Source: JBHBQE01 sp041776485 (GTDB lineage: Bacteria > Bacillota > Clostridia > Lachnospirales > Lachnospiraceae). Taken from it: DNA of 64,000 bases. The stretch is taken from positions 42,411-106,410 of the forward strand of contig JBHBQE010000013.1 of assembly GCA_041776485.1 (NCBI GenBank). The letters run 5' to 3'. The translations under genes were made by a program, and so were the position numbers. The notes under the pieces were generated by a model, which saw only the letters and a program-made list of their open reading frames with translations, was not told the DNA's origin and ran no database searches. The number at the start of each line of letters is the position of its first letter. The first letter of the stretch is position 1. Below, piece by piece: positions 1 through 9,489 of this stretch.

Positions 1-1178
1 TAAGTACTGTCATCCAAAACAACTGCGTCAAACTCATAGCCCTCGCTAAAAGAGCCCACCTTTCCAAAAAACTGACCTCCACCAAGGGTTGCCATATATA
101 GGCTTTCCCATACAGTAACAGGTTTTAATCTGTCATCCAAAAGTCTGTAGCGAAGCTTTGAGGTTCTGATTGTCTCACCCATTACATTCAGCAAATTAAG
201 TATTGCTCCGCCGGAAACATCACTGCCCAGTCCAATGTTCATATTGTCCTGCAAATATCGCCTTACAGGTGCAACACCGCTGGTAAGATTTGTATTGGAA
301 TCAGGACAGTGGGCGATATACACACCCCGTTCCCTTAAAAGCTTAATCTCCCCCTCGGAACAATGGACGCAATGTGCCATTATGGTTTTGCAGTTATCAC
401 CACCAAATAATCCATACTTATCATATACTTCTCCATAGAATTTAGACCAAGGGAAAAGTTCCTTTACAAAAGCTATTTCACCAAAATTTTCCGATAAATG
501 ACTTTGTACCGGAATCCCGCTTTCAGTCTGTAAATATCCTAATTCCTTGAGTAAATCCTCCGTACAGCTGGGAGCAAATCTGGGGGTTATAATGGGATAT
601 GTATTTTTGTAAGAGTCTTTAGTCTCTGACAGCCATGCCCTTACTTCCGACATGGCTTCCTCCGTGCTGCTTTGCCTCAGAATATCAGGAGAATTCTGAT
701 TCATACACACCAGACCCACATAGGATACTAAACCTGAGTCCTCAAGTTTGTCCATTAACAGCTTGGTGGCTCCTCTATGAATTGTTGCAAAACATACTGC
801 CCTTGTTGCTACTGTATGCTTTAAATCCTCTACAAAAATGGAATAGGCGGTATCCGCATACTCTATGTCTTGATATCTTGATTCCTCGGGAAAGGTATAT
901 TTGTTTAACCAATCCATCAGCTCACAGTCCATACCTGTGCCGCGAAAAGTATATTGGGGTGCATGTAAATGCAAATCTGTCATCCCTGGAAGAATAAGTT
1001 TATCCCCATAATCAATAACTGAAAGATCCTTATATTTTTCCGGGATTTCCTCAAATACCCCACAGCTCCTGCCATCCACACATACTATATAGGAATTATC
1101 CCTGGCATACCCCTCATCACTTTTTATATTGTAAATAACTGTTCCCTTTAAAATAAAGTCCTGTGATTTTGTACCCAT
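1..1178 (-). CDS. guaD: Guanine deaminase, C-terminus cut by window edge
   Basis: Amidohydrolase that would convert guanine to xanthine and ammonia in cytosolic purine catabolism. The frame is open from the ATG at 1178 to the window edge (392 codons) with no stop, so only the C-terminal end is missing. Near residues 64-75 it reads PGMTDLHLHAPQ, the metal-binding HxH (H70, H72) in the form typical of guanine deaminases; further on are PRFAPSCT and GLGSDVSGG, also characteristic. The start is set by AGGGAGGT about 7 nt upstream. It lies 12 nt after the related deaminase at 1191-2552 and is the last visible gene of a pheS-pheT-deaminase-deaminase run. Family assignment is firm; the guanine substrate is inferred from motifs. 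Confidence 0.88.
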   Translation of the reverse strand, partial: MGTKSQDFILKGTVIYNIKSDEGYARDNSYIVCVDGRSCGVFEEIPEKYKDLSVIDYGDKLILPGMTDLHLHAPQYTFRGTGMDCELMDWLNKYTFPEESRYQDIEYADTAYSIFVEDLKHTVATRAVCFATIHRGATKLLMDKLEDSGLVSYVGLVCMNQNSPDILRQSSTEEAMSEVRAWLSETKDSYKNTYPIITPRFAPSCTEDLLKELGYLQTESGIPVQSHLSENFGEIAFVKELFPWSKFYGEVYDKYGLFGGDNCKTIMAHCVHCSEGEIKLLRERGVYIAHCPDSNTNLTSGVAPVRRYLQDNMNIGLGSDVSGGAILNLLNVMGETIRTSKLRYRLLDDRLKPVTVWESLYMATLGGGQFFGKVGSFSEGYEFDAVVLDDST

Positions 1179-1190
1179 GGCTGTACCTCC

Positions 1191-2552
1191 CTAATCCCTG
1201 TTTTTTAAATACCTTTCCAGATGAATATTAGACTCGGCAACTAACCTATCTTCATCTATTCCCAGTAGTTTGCCGTTTTTTACAGTTATTTTACCATTAA
1301 CTATTGTATAATCCACAGACCGTTTTACACCCACTGTTCCCAGCACAGACATAGGATCAAATCCGGCACCAACCAATTCCATTCTGTTTTTGTTTAATAA
1401 AAATAAATCTGCACATTTCCCAATCTCAATTGAGCCAATTTCCTTTTCCATGCCAAGCACCCTTGCACCTCCAATGGTTGCCATTTTAAGTATTTCATAT
1501 CCACTAGGGGCTTTATTACTTGAATTTAATCTATGCAGAAGATATGCTACCCGTATCTCCTCCAGCATATTTGAACCGTCATTCGAAGCAGAACCGTCTA
1601 CTCCTAAACCAATGGGAATTTGTAATTTAAGCATTTGGGGAACCCTGGCTATTCCTGAGGAAAGCTTCATATTGGATATGGGGCAATGACAAATACCTGT
1701 ACCGGTATCCGCTAAAAGCTTCAACTCCTCATCATTAAAATGAATACCATGGGCAAACCACACGTCAGAGCCCAGCCAGTCTAAGCTTTCCATATACGCT
1801 AGAGGCCTAAGTCCCAACTTCTCCAAAGTATAATTTTCCTCATCTATTGTTTCACAAAGATGTGTATGCAGTCTTACATGATATGACCTTGCAAGTTTCT
1901 CGCTTTCTCTAAGCAGCTCCCTTGATACAGAAAAGGGTGAGCAGGGGGCCAAAGCTAATCGAATTTTGGATCCAAAGCTTGTATCATTATACTTTTCTAT
2001 TAATCTGATACTATCCTTGATTATTTCATCTATTGACTGAACCACAGAGTCCGGCGGTAATCCGCCATCCTTCACTGACAAATCCATACTTCCTCGGGAT
2101 AAGTACATTCTAATCCCTAAAGTATCTCCTGCTCTAATCTGAGCATCTATTATATCTTTAGAATGTTCCGGGAAAATATAATGATGGTCAAATACAGTAG
2201 TACAGCCATTTTTCATAAGCTCACCCATCCCGGTTAGGGAAGATAAGTACACTGTATCCTCATTTAGATTTTTCCATATTTCATAAAGCTTTTTAAGCCA
2301 GGGGAACAGTTCAAGATTTTGTACACTGGGTAAATTTCTTGAAAAAGCTTGGTACAGATGATGATGTGTATTAACAAGCCCCGGATAGCAAAACATGTCC
2401 TTGGCATAAACAACAGTATCCGCCTCTTTAGCTTTTGTGCCAATATACTCTATAATGCCGTCTTTACAAAATATATTGGTATTAGTATATACCCTATCCC
2501 CATCATCGCAGGAAACCAGAGTGTCAATGTTTTTTATTAATAAGGTACCCAT
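1191..2552 (-). CDS. 8-oxoguanine deaminase-type amidohydrolase
   Basis: A 453-residue metal-dependent amidohydrolase. Residues 57-68 read PGLVNTHHHLYQ, followed by an ELFPWL stretch and a CTTVFDHHY segment, the pattern of the 8-oxoguanine deaminase / hydroxydechloroatrazine ethylaminohydrolase group rather than of SsnA or TrzN. Conserved metal ligands occur in LHTHLCE and the late GLGVDGSASND Asp. The likely role is cytosolic deamination of 8-oxoguanine (to urate) or a related purine. The ATG follows the pheT stop codon after one base, so translation is probably coupled to pheT. The neighbouring guanine deaminase supports purine catabolism. Other aminated ring substrates remain possible. Confidence 0.78.
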   Translation of the reverse strand: MGTLLIKNIDTLVSCDDGDRVYTNTNIFCKDGIIEYIGTKAKEADTVVYAKDMFCYPGLVNTHHHLYQAFSRNLPSVQNLELFPWLKKLYEIWKNLNEDTVYLSSLTGMGELMKNGCTTVFDHHYIFPEHSKDIIDAQIRAGDTLGIRMYLSRGSMDLSVKDGGLPPDSVVQSIDEIIKDSIRLIEKYNDTSFGSKIRLALAPCSPFSVSRELLRESEKLARSYHVRLHTHLCETIDEENYTLEKLGLRPLAYMESLDWLGSDVWFAHGIHFNDEELKLLADTGTGICHCPISNMKLSSGIARVPQMLKLQIPIGLGVDGSASNDGSNMLEEIRVAYLLHRLNSSNKAPSGYEILKMATIGGARVLGMEKEIGSIEIGKCADLFLLNKNRMELVGAGFDPMSVLGTVGVKRSVDYTIVNGKITVKNGKLLGIDEDRLVAESNIHLERYLKNRD

Positions 2553-2553
2553 A

Positions 2554-4968
2554 CTAGCTTCTAAGGTCTATACCCTCTCCTTTTAAAGCCTCTAAAACCC
2601 TGGCTCTTGCATTATTTATCTCAGCTTCGGACAGGGATTTGTCCCTTGCTCTAAATATAAGAGAATATGCCATTGACTTATAACCCTCTTTTACCTGCTT
2701 ACCCTTATATATGTCGAAAAGCTTAATACTTTCTAAGTATTCTCCACCGTTTTCTATAATTATGTCCTCTATTCTGCCGGCGTTTACCGAATCCGGCACC
2801 AACATGCTTAAATCTATAACCGCCTTGGGAAAATTCCCAATTGGTTTATACTTTGTTTCCGATAACTCAATATCTGATATAATGCTTAAGTTAATAACAC
2901 CAATATATGCCTCACCCCTTATTCCGAAATTTTCACAAACCAGGGGATGTACCTGTCCTAAATATCCAATATCCTTATTATCGTATTTTGCCGCCGCCTT
3001 TCTCCCCGGGTGTAAAAACGGATTGTCCTCATTAACTAAATATTTTACAGTTCCCTTAAGATTAATTGACATGAGTACATCCTCAAAGGCTGCCTTTAAA
3101 TCATAAAAATCTCCATCACCATAAAATCCGAAGGTAATAACCGACTCTTCCTTGGGAAGTTCCTTAAGAGGCATGGAAACAGGAATATAAATATGTCCCC
3201 TTTCATACAGCTTAACATTCTCATTATTTCTGGCAGAATTGGTTGCTAACATGGAAAGCATACCTGCCACAGGCGTAGTTCTCATAATTGAGAAATCTTC
3301 TCCCAAGGGGTTTACTATTTTTATCGCCTCCCTTTCCGCTGCATTTTCAGGAAAAAGCAGCTTATCAAAAACCTTAGGGCTTTCAAAGGAATAGCTATAT
3401 CCCTCCGAATAGCCGTAGGCTCTTAAAGTATTTTCTGCAAGAATGCCCATGATATCATTGCCATCCCTGCCGCCTATAGAATTTCCGCTTTGAGGCAGGG
3501 TGGTAGGGATTTTATCATACCCGTAAAATCTTGCCACTTCCTCTGCAATATCTGCAAAACATAGGATATCCTGTCTAAAACTTGGAATACTAAGGATATT
3601 ATCACTATCACATGTGATTCCCACCCTTTCTAATATTTCAAGCTGCTTTTGGGCAGAAATATCCGTACCAAGCAATGCATTATATCTTTCCGGCTCAAAG
3701 GGCAACTGTACCTGTTTAATCGGTTTGGGATATACATCAACCACGCCTTTAACCACAGTACCTGCCCCTAATTCCTCGATTAATGCACAGGCTCTGTTCA
3801 TTGCAAGGATAGTATTTTCCGGATCCAGTCCCTTTTCAAATATTGAACTTGCTTCTGTACGCATGCCCAATGCCTTTGCACTTTGCCTGATATTGGCGCC
3901 GTTAAAGCAAGCCACCTCTAAAACCAAGGTTTCAGCGGAGTCTGTTATCATAGTATTTTCACCCCCCATGATACCGGCGACTCCTATTGACCGAGACCTA
4001 TCCTTTATCATAAGCATATCTTGGCTTAGCTGTCTTGTTTGCCCGTCTAATGTAATAAATTCCTCTCCCGACTTTGCATTATCAACAATAATCTCTCCGC
4101 CCTGTATTGTATTCAAATCATAAGCGTGCATGGGCTGTCCGTACTCCACCATTACATAATTTGTAATATCCACAATATTATTAATGGGACGAATACCATG
4201 GGCAGCCAGTCTCTTTTTTATCCAGTCGGGACTTTCCTCAATTTTTAAATTTTTAATAACCCTTGCGGTAAATCTTTTACACAGATTTTCATTTACTATG
4301 GAAACCTTTATATAATCATCCACATCATCTGTATTTCCCGTATCAATAACCTTTGGAGGCTCATATTTAAGATTAAAGGTAGCTGCCGCCTCTCTGGCGA
4401 TTCCCAGAACAGAATAACAGTCCACTCTATTTGAAGTTACTTCATATTCTATAATGGTATCATCAAGTCCAAGGTACTCTATTGCACTTTCCCCTACCAC
4501 AGCATCAGGCTTTAAAATATATATTCCATCGGAAGCTGCGTCAGGGTATAGGTTTATGTCACAGCCTAATTCCCCGGGAGAGCACATCATGCCAAAGCTT
4601 TCTACTCCGCGAAGTTTGCCTGCCTCAATAACGGTCCCACCCTCTTTTTGACCATCTTTATGTGTACCTGCCACTCTGCCTCCCGGAAGCACCACCGGTA
4701 TTTTTGCTCCCTCAAACACATTGGCTACACCTGTAACAATTTGAATTACCTTTCCCCCTATATCTACCTGACAGATTAAAAGCTTGTCTGCATCAGGATG
4801 TTTTTTAATCTCCTTAATTTCACCAATAACAATATTTTCAAGGTCCTTTCCCATGGGGGTAAAAAATTCCACCTTAGTACCGGACATTGTCATGCCGTCA
4901 CAGTAAGTTTCTATATCTAAATCCAATCCGGGAACTAAGTCCCGTATCCACTTATAAGAAGTCTTCAT
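2554..4968 (-). CDS. pheT: Phenylalanine-tRNA ligase beta subunit
   Basis: Beta chain of the cytosolic (alpha-beta)2 phenylalanyl-tRNA synthetase, 804 residues, the usual bacterial length. Domains in order: an EMAP-like tRNA-binding fold at about 40-150 (NIVIGEIKEIKKHPDADKL), the B3/B4 editing region at about 210-390 (including GQPMHAYDL and GVAGIMGGE), B5 at about 400-480, the catalytic-like core, and a C-terminal ferredoxin-fold anticodon-binding domain from about 710 (GNFPKAVIDLSMLVPD). The ATG follows the pheS stop with no gap, a classic pheST arrangement. The next gene downstream, a purine deaminase, is equally tightly packed. Confidence 0.97.
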   Translation of the reverse strand: MKTSYKWIRDLVPGLDLDIETYCDGMTMSGTKVEFFTPMGKDLENIVIGEIKEIKKHPDADKLLICQVDIGGKVIQIVTGVANVFEGAKIPVVLPGGRVAGTHKDGQKEGGTVIEAGKLRGVESFGMMCSPGELGCDINLYPDAASDGIYILKPDAVVGESAIEYLGLDDTIIEYEVTSNRVDCYSVLGIAREAAATFNLKYEPPKVIDTGNTDDVDDYIKVSIVNENLCKRFTARVIKNLKIEESPDWIKKRLAAHGIRPINNIVDITNYVMVEYGQPMHAYDLNTIQGGEIIVDNAKSGEEFITLDGQTRQLSQDMLMIKDRSRSIGVAGIMGGENTMITDSAETLVLEVACFNGANIRQSAKALGMRTEASSIFEKGLDPENTILAMNRACALIEELGAGTVVKGVVDVYPKPIKQVQLPFEPERYNALLGTDISAQKQLEILERVGITCDSDNILSIPSFRQDILCFADIAEEVARFYGYDKIPTTLPQSGNSIGGRDGNDIMGILAENTLRAYGYSEGYSYSFESPKVFDKLLFPENAAEREAIKIVNPLGEDFSIMRTTPVAGMLSMLATNSARNNENVKLYERGHIYIPVSMPLKELPKEESVITFGFYGDGDFYDLKAAFEDVLMSINLKGTVKYLVNEDNPFLHPGRKAAAKYDNKDIGYLGQVHPLVCENFGIRGEAYIGVINLSIISDIELSETKYKPIGNFPKAVIDLSMLVPDSVNAGRIEDIIIENGGEYLESIKLFDIYKGKQVKEGYKSMAYSLIFRARDKSLSEAEINNARARVLEALKGEGIDLRS

Positions 4969-5988
4969 TTAAAACTGCTCCAAAAATCTAATATCATTTT
5001 CATACAATAGTCGCATATCATCTATTTCATATTTTAGAAGTGCTATTCGTTCAAGCCCTACACCAAAGGCAAATCCAGTATATTCATCAGGATTAATTCC
5101 CCTCATTTCCAAAACTCTGGGGTGAACCTGCCCGCAGCCCAAAATCTCAATAAATCCCTCATTTTTACAGAAACGGCAACCCTTGCCATGGCATTTAAAA
5201 CAAGTAACGTCCACCTCTGCTGAAGGCTCTGTAAATGGGAAGTGGTGAGGCCTAAACTTAACTTTTGTATCCGCCCCAAAAAGCTTTTGGGCAAATAATG
5301 CCAGAGTGCCCTTTAAATCTGAAAATCTGATATTTTTATCAATTAGAAGCCCCTCCACCTGATGAAAGGATGGAGAATGAGTAGCATCCACATCATCAGA
5401 ACGGAAAACCCTTCCCGGTGCAATTATTCTGATGGGGAGATTTCCCTTTTCCATTTCCCTTACTTGAACTGATGAAGTCTGAGTACGAAGCAATATATCC
5501 TCCGTTATGAAAAATGTATCCTGCTCATCCTTTGCAGGGTGATCCTTTGGAATATTTAAAGCTTCAAAATTGTAATAGTCATACTCTATCTCAGGACCGG
5601 AAACAACCGTATATCCCATGCCTATAAATATGTCCTCCACCTCTCGCAATGCTTTTGTGCAAGGGTGTATATGACCTTTAGGCTGCTTTCTGGCAGGTAA
5701 TGTAATATCTATTTTTTCAGCGCTTAACCTTTTGTCCAGTTCTTTTCTCTTAAGCTCTTTTCTTTTAACATTTAAAAGCTCCTCAAGCTCCGCCTTTGTA
5801 CTGTTAACTAAGGCTCCCATTGCAGGACGATCCTTTGGATCAATATCCTTCAACCCTTTTAAAAGATTTGTTAATTCTCCCTTTTTACCAAGTATTCCAA
5901 TGCGAATTTCCTCCAGCTTCTCTATGGAGGCGGCATTGTTAATTAACGATTTGATTTTTCCTTCTATTTCTTCTAATTTTGATTTCAT
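4969..5988 (-). CDS. pheS: Phenylalanine-tRNA ligase alpha subunit
   Basis: Catalytic alpha chain of phenylalanyl-tRNA synthetase, 339 residues from the chosen ATG. N-terminal coiled coil at about 1-90, then the class II core with HPSFHQVEGLLID-type motif 2, FTEPSAEVDV, and motif 3 (GFAFGVGLERIALLKY). The Cys-rich loop CFKCHGKGCRFC after the EVDV is normal for Firmicute PheS. The frame is open upstream to 6018, but AAGGA lies 5-6 nt before the ATG at 5988, so that start is preferred; the longer version would run into the structured RNA upstream. pheT follows at once. I found no T-box leader, which is common upstream of pheS in Firmicutes. Confidence 0.97.
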   Translation of the reverse strand: MKSKLEEIEGKIKSLINNAASIEKLEEIRIGILGKKGELTNLLKGLKDIDPKDRPAMGALVNSTKAELEELLNVKRKELKRKELDKRLSAEKIDITLPARKQPKGHIHPCTKALREVEDIFIGMGYTVVSGPEIEYDYYNFEALNIPKDHPAKDEQDTFFITEDILLRTQTSSVQVREMEKGNLPIRIIAPGRVFRSDDVDATHSPSFHQVEGLLIDKNIRFSDLKGTLALFAQKLFGADTKVKFRPHHFPFTEPSAEVDVTCFKCHGKGCRFCKNEGFIEILGCGQVHPRVLEMRGINPDEYTGFAFGVGLERIALLKYEIDDMRLLYENDIRFLEQF

Positions 5989-6014
5989 ACCATTCCTTAT
6001 AATAGCCCAAAGAG

Positions 6015-6181
6015 GCACACCTAATATTTTTGATTCCTAGCCACAGCCAGGTGGGCTACCTTGGTATTGCTTTTGCCTTCCACCGAATAATGAGGCTTGA
6101 CAGCCACAATACTATATGGATGCCCATTCATAAAAATGTAGGTTCAAAAATAGTAGGCTTAACCGCGTTCTTTAGGCATGC
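6015..6181. ncRNA. Rod-like structured RNA, possibly 6S RNA (orientation unsettled)
   Basis: About 167 nt whose two ends pair over 10 positions (6015-6024 with 6172-6181). Inside are further nested helices: GGTT/AATC, AGCC/GGCT, GGGC/GCCC, GTATTGT/GCAATAC and GCCT/AGGC, giving one long interrupted hairpin with a wide asymmetric internal bubble. This matches the size and shape of 6S RNA, the RNA-polymerase decoy. Read on the minus strand, at least four positions are G-U pairs that become A-C mismatches on plus, which favours minus; on the other hand a TATAAT at 5998-6003 sits just where a plus-strand promoter would be, and no clear -10 precedes the minus version. On minus it would abut the pheS ribosome site. 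No T-box, SRP or tmRNA signature is present. Confidence 0.5.
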
Positions 6182-6184
6182 ACT

Positions 6185-6257
6185 GTCGCAAACTCACGAA
6201 GTGAGATTGTGACCGAGTAAAGCCCCGGAGCGAAGCTCTGCTTTCAACGGGCTTTAC
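6185..6257 (+). repeat. Composite hairpin repeat, copy L1
   Basis: Module A (6185-6213) is an imperfect palindrome starting GTCGCA and ending TGTGAC with the core CTCACGAAGTGAG. Module B (to 6257) is bounded by GTAAAGCCC and GGGCTTTAC and holds an inner GGAGCGAAGCTC hairpin and CTTTCAACGG. The same two modules recur at 12277-12351, 16603-16718 and 50626-50755. It lies directly after the pckA stop, but no T-tract follows on either strand, so it is not a standard terminator. Confidence 0.75.
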
Positions 6258-6267
6258 CTCCTAGTTT

Positions 6268-7959
6268 CTATAGTGACTCTACAATCCTTTTAATTGCCTC
6301 CAGTGCCTCATCCGGAAGCTTATCATAGCCTTCTTTCTTAGCTGCAAAATCCTCTACGCTCTTTTGTCTTGTTTCCATTGCTTTCTTTAATTCCAAAGCA
6401 TAGTCCTTATTGCTTAAATCAGCGTCAAATCCCTTCCAGTCAATTATTTCAATGTCGCTAAACGGGCCCCATGGCTTGAATTTTGCTTTATCCTCAACTA
6501 TTGCCTCAAGTATTCCCAGGGTATCCTCCTTGGTAACCTTTTTGCCCATAAAATCCCCTGTATTAATAATGTAGCAATCTACATTCTTTTCCTTAACCAG
6601 CTTTTTGAACTTCTCATAGTCATTTGCTAATGGGTAAGTTCTAAATGGGTTTGCATAGGGAACTATTCTTATTGCATTCAAATCAGTTCCTGCTGCCACA
6701 CGCTCTGCAGTGGAGGTCTTAGTGGCAAGGGTGGCACCCATCACCGATGCAAGGTCTGCACCCTTTAGCTTTACACAAGGCGGGATTGTAGGATCCTTCA
6801 TTATCCAAAAGATTGCATTAACAGGAGAGTCTATCTTGTCCACCCTGTTAGGGGACCATAATTTTGACTTGATTGCCCTGCCGTTACCATTTCTAACATC
6901 CTCGGTTACCACCTGTATTCTGCCCTCACTATCCATTGTGGCAGAACAATTTTGCACCGTAAGTAAATATTCATTATCCTCACTTCCCACTGGATAGTCA
7001 GAGGTTTTATCAAAATATGTGGGCTCTAACGCAATTGAAGCACAGGTGTCCGTGTTTATAATAAATGCGTCATCATGAAGCACTTTTATTGCCTTATATT
7101 TATCATTATGCTTGGCATGGGTAAGGGTGGATTTACCGGAACCTGAAAGTCCATATACACTGGCAACAAAATGTCTGCCATCCTCCAATATATATTCCTT
7201 TTGTCCGCCGTGGCAAGAGGCATAACCGTTACGATTAGCCAATGCCCATGCCATTGTAAGGGTTCCCTTCTTATGCTCACCGAAATACCTCATTCCAAGT
7301 ATTGCCGCACAGTTTTGATCAGTATCAAAATAGCATAGGGTAAGAGGATCATTAAGACAGGAATAATCCACATCAGGTCTGACTAACGGCTCCCACTGGG
7401 GATCACTGAAAATATAAATATCCGGTTCGGTTCCATTTCCTATTGCCTTTGAGTCCTTATACATTCTCACATATTCATTGGACATATACTGAAAATTAAG
7501 CATCCAGTTATATAATATATTCTCCTCACCCTCGGGAATAAGAAGATGTGCCTTTACCATAAATTCCTTGTCAAGACCTATGAAGCACTCTGCATGATAC
7601 AGAGTTTTCCAACGGGTTTCATATACTGCACTCATCACTACCTTATCAAGCTTTTCCGCATCCACGCCAGGCTCGCCTTTTATACGGCGAGCTGCTGCAT
7701 AACGACCGGTTACAGCCCCATCATTAAATAGTAATACCTTTGAGTCTGCCTCCAAACCCAAAAGTTCTGCCTCCTTTACAGGCATATCTGTAACAACAGT
7801 GCCCGGGCTGTTTTTTGCCAGCTCATAAGCCTCTCTTAATGTATTGATTTTTATAACATTATTCCCATAAAATGGCGCCTCTATAATGGAACGGGTTTTA
7901 GAAAACCCTACCTTGCCTGCTCCAATCTCTTCCAACTTATATCCTGCTTTTGTGGACAT
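6268..7959 (-). CDS. pckA: Phosphoenolpyruvate carboxykinase (ATP)
   Basis: Interconverts oxaloacetate + ATP and phosphoenolpyruvate + CO2 + ADP in the cytosol; in anaerobes it often runs in the CO2-fixing direction. The P-loop reads VYGLSGSGKSTL (about residues 268-279), followed by the kinase-2-like LHDDAF metal site, and MRYFGEHKKG precedes it with the substrate-site residues. At 563 residues it is slightly longer than the roughly 530-residue E. coli-type enzyme, with an extended N-terminus and C-terminal tail. AGGAGGT lies 7 nt before the ATG. It is divergent from the citrate synthase gene; the 144-nt gap holds both promoters. Assignment to the ATP-dependent family is firm. Confidence 0.95.
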   Translation of the reverse strand: MSTKAGYKLEEIGAGKVGFSKTRSIIEAPFYGNNVIKINTLREAYELAKNSPGTVVTDMPVKEAELLGLEADSKVLLFNDGAVTGRYAAARRIKGEPGVDAEKLDKVVMSAVYETRWKTLYHAECFIGLDKEFMVKAHLLIPEGEENILYNWMLNFQYMSNEYVRMYKDSKAIGNGTEPDIYIFSDPQWEPLVRPDVDYSCLNDPLTLCYFDTDQNCAAILGMRYFGEHKKGTLTMAWALANRNGYASCHGGQKEYILEDGRHFVASVYGLSGSGKSTLTHAKHNDKYKAIKVLHDDAFIINTDTCASIALEPTYFDKTSDYPVGSEDNEYLLTVQNCSATMDSEGRIQVVTEDVRNGNGRAIKSKLWSPNRVDKIDSPVNAIFWIMKDPTIPPCVKLKGADLASVMGATLATKTSTAERVAAGTDLNAIRIVPYANPFRTYPLANDYEKFKKLVKEKNVDCYIINTGDFMGKKVTKEDTLGILEAIVEDKAKFKPWGPFSDIEIIDWKGFDADLSNKDYALELKKAMETRQKSVEDFAAKKEGYDKLPDEALEAIKRIVESL

Positions 7960-8023
7960 AATCTACCTCCTGTTTAAATTTAGTTTCTATAATCGTTTTA
8001 ATTATGATACAATAAGCAAAGCT

Positions 8024-8052
8024 TTGTCAATTGTCAATTATTATGATATAAT
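8024..8052 (+). promoter_or_regulatory. Promoter of citrate synthase gene
   Basis: TTGTCA, 17-bp spacer, TATAAT with a TGA just before it (extended -10). The -35 is part of a tandem TTGTCAATTGTCAA; read on minus the same bases offer TTGACA for the divergent pckA gene (TTGACA, 18 bp, CATAAT), so the two promoters overlap. Confidence 0.75.
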
Positions 8053-8103
8053 ACGGCAAGTTAACCATAATTTATTAATTTTTAGATAATAGGGAGAAAT
8101 AAT

Positions 8104-9462
8104 TTGTCAAGATTAGTTTACAGTAAACTTATTCCGGAAATAGAAAGACTTGCCAAACATTCTGAAAAAGCCTCTTTTATAGACCCTGATTTATATATTG
8201 AGAATGATGTTAAAAGAGGGCTTCGTGACCTTAATGGACGAGGTGTGCTGGTTGGAATAACAAACATCTCTGAAATTAATGCAATGCGTGAAGCGGATGG
8301 AAAACGAGTTCCTATTGAAGGTGAATTGTTTTACAGAGGATATAATATAGAAGATATTATTTCAAAACTTCCTGAGGACTTCCATTTTGGTTTTGAATTA
8401 TGCACCTTTTTACTTTTATTTGGAAGTCTGCCCGATCGAAAGGAATTTGATTTATTCTGCGCTATGCTTAGCACCTTCAGAAATCTGCCTAAACATTTTT
8501 TCAGAGACATTATTCTTAAAAAATCCAGCAGTGATATGATGAATACCTTAGCCAGAAGTGTATTAATGCTTTATTCCTATGATGACAATCCGGATGATAC
8601 TTCAATACCTAATGTGCTTCGGCAATGTATGGAGCTTATTGCTAAATTTCCTGTACTTTCCGTATATGGATACAGGGCATATAGATATTACCACAAAAAC
8701 GATTCTCTTATTATACATAGACCCAAGGAAAACTTTTCCACAGCAGAAAATATTCTTCATTGTCTCAGAGCTGATGGAAACTTTACACCTTTAGAAGCAA
8801 AGCTTTTAGATATATCATTAATTATTCATGCAGAGCATGGAGGCGGGAATAACTCAACTTTTGCCACACATCTGCTTTCAAGTTCCGGTACCGACACCTA
8901 CTCCACCATGGCAGCCGCTCTCGGCTCCTTAAAGGGGCCAAAACATGGAGGAGCTAATATCAAAGTTGTCAGCATGATACAAAACATTAAGAAAAATGTG
9001 TCAAATATTAATGACGAAGAAGAAGTATGTGCTTACCTTGATAAAATTCTTGACGGGGATGCCTTTGACGGTTCCGGACTAATCTATGGAACAGGTCATG
9101 CAGTATACTCTATTTCGGATCCCAGAGCAAAGTTATTTGAATCCTATGTAGAGGCATTGGCAAAGGAAAAAAACAGAGAAAAGGATTTTATGCTCTACAA
9201 AATAATCGAACGAAATGCTCCAAAGCTTATTGCAGATAAACGCAAAATATATAAGGGTGTTTGTGTAAATGTAGACTTTTATTCAGGATTTGCCTATCAA
9301 ATGCTGGGACTTCCTGCCAAACTGTATACTCCCATTTTTGCCATTGCACGGATTTCAGGCTGGTCCGCACACCGTATAGAGGAGGTTTGCCACAGAGGTA
9401 AAATAATGAGACCTGCCTATATGTCAACTATCAGCCATAAAGAATTTAAGATGTTTGATTGA
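8104..9462 (+). CDS. gltA: Citrate synthase
   Basis: Condenses acetyl-CoA and oxaloacetate to citrate, here probably for glutamate precursor supply. 452 residues. The family signature is clear: AEHGGGNNSTF at about 250, GSLKGPKHGGAN with the catalytic His, GTGHAVYSISDPRA, and FYSGFAYQMLGLP with the C-terminal arginine region (ARISGWSAHRIEE). The start is the TTG at 8104, placed 8 nt after AGGGAG; no ATG exists between that site and the conserved N-terminus. A single promoter lies upstream and the gene is divergent from pckA. The 27-nt gap to the receiver gene downstream has no visible terminator, so read-through is possible. A 2-methylcitrate activity cannot be excluded. Confidence 0.92.
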   Translation: MSRLVYSKLIPEIERLAKHSEKASFIDPDLYIENDVKRGLRDLNGRGVLVGITNISEINAMREADGKRVPIEGELFYRGYNIEDIISKLPEDFHFGFELCTFLLLFGSLPDRKEFDLFCAMLSTFRNLPKHFFRDIILKKSSSDMMNTLARSVLMLYSYDDNPDDTSIPNVLRQCMELIAKFPVLSVYGYRAYRYYHKNDSLIIHRPKENFSTAENILHCLRADGNFTPLEAKLLDISLIIHAEHGGGNNSTFATHLLSSSGTDTYSTMAAALGSLKGPKHGGANIKVVSMIQNIKKNVSNINDEEEVCAYLDKILDGDAFDGSGLIYGTGHAVYSISDPRAKLFESYVEALAKEKNREKDFMLYKIIERNAPKLIADKRKIYKGVCVNVDFYSGFAYQMLGLPAKLYTPIFAIARISGWSAHRIEEVCHRGKIMRPAYMSTISHKEFKMFD

Positions 9463-9489
9463 AATATTCATAAAAAGGAGGGGTATTAT

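Noticed and set aside
6019..6267. T-box leader for pheST
   Set aside because: No GGGTGGNACCGCG motif or antiterminator on the minus strand. An AACCGCG string exists only on plus, facing no gene.
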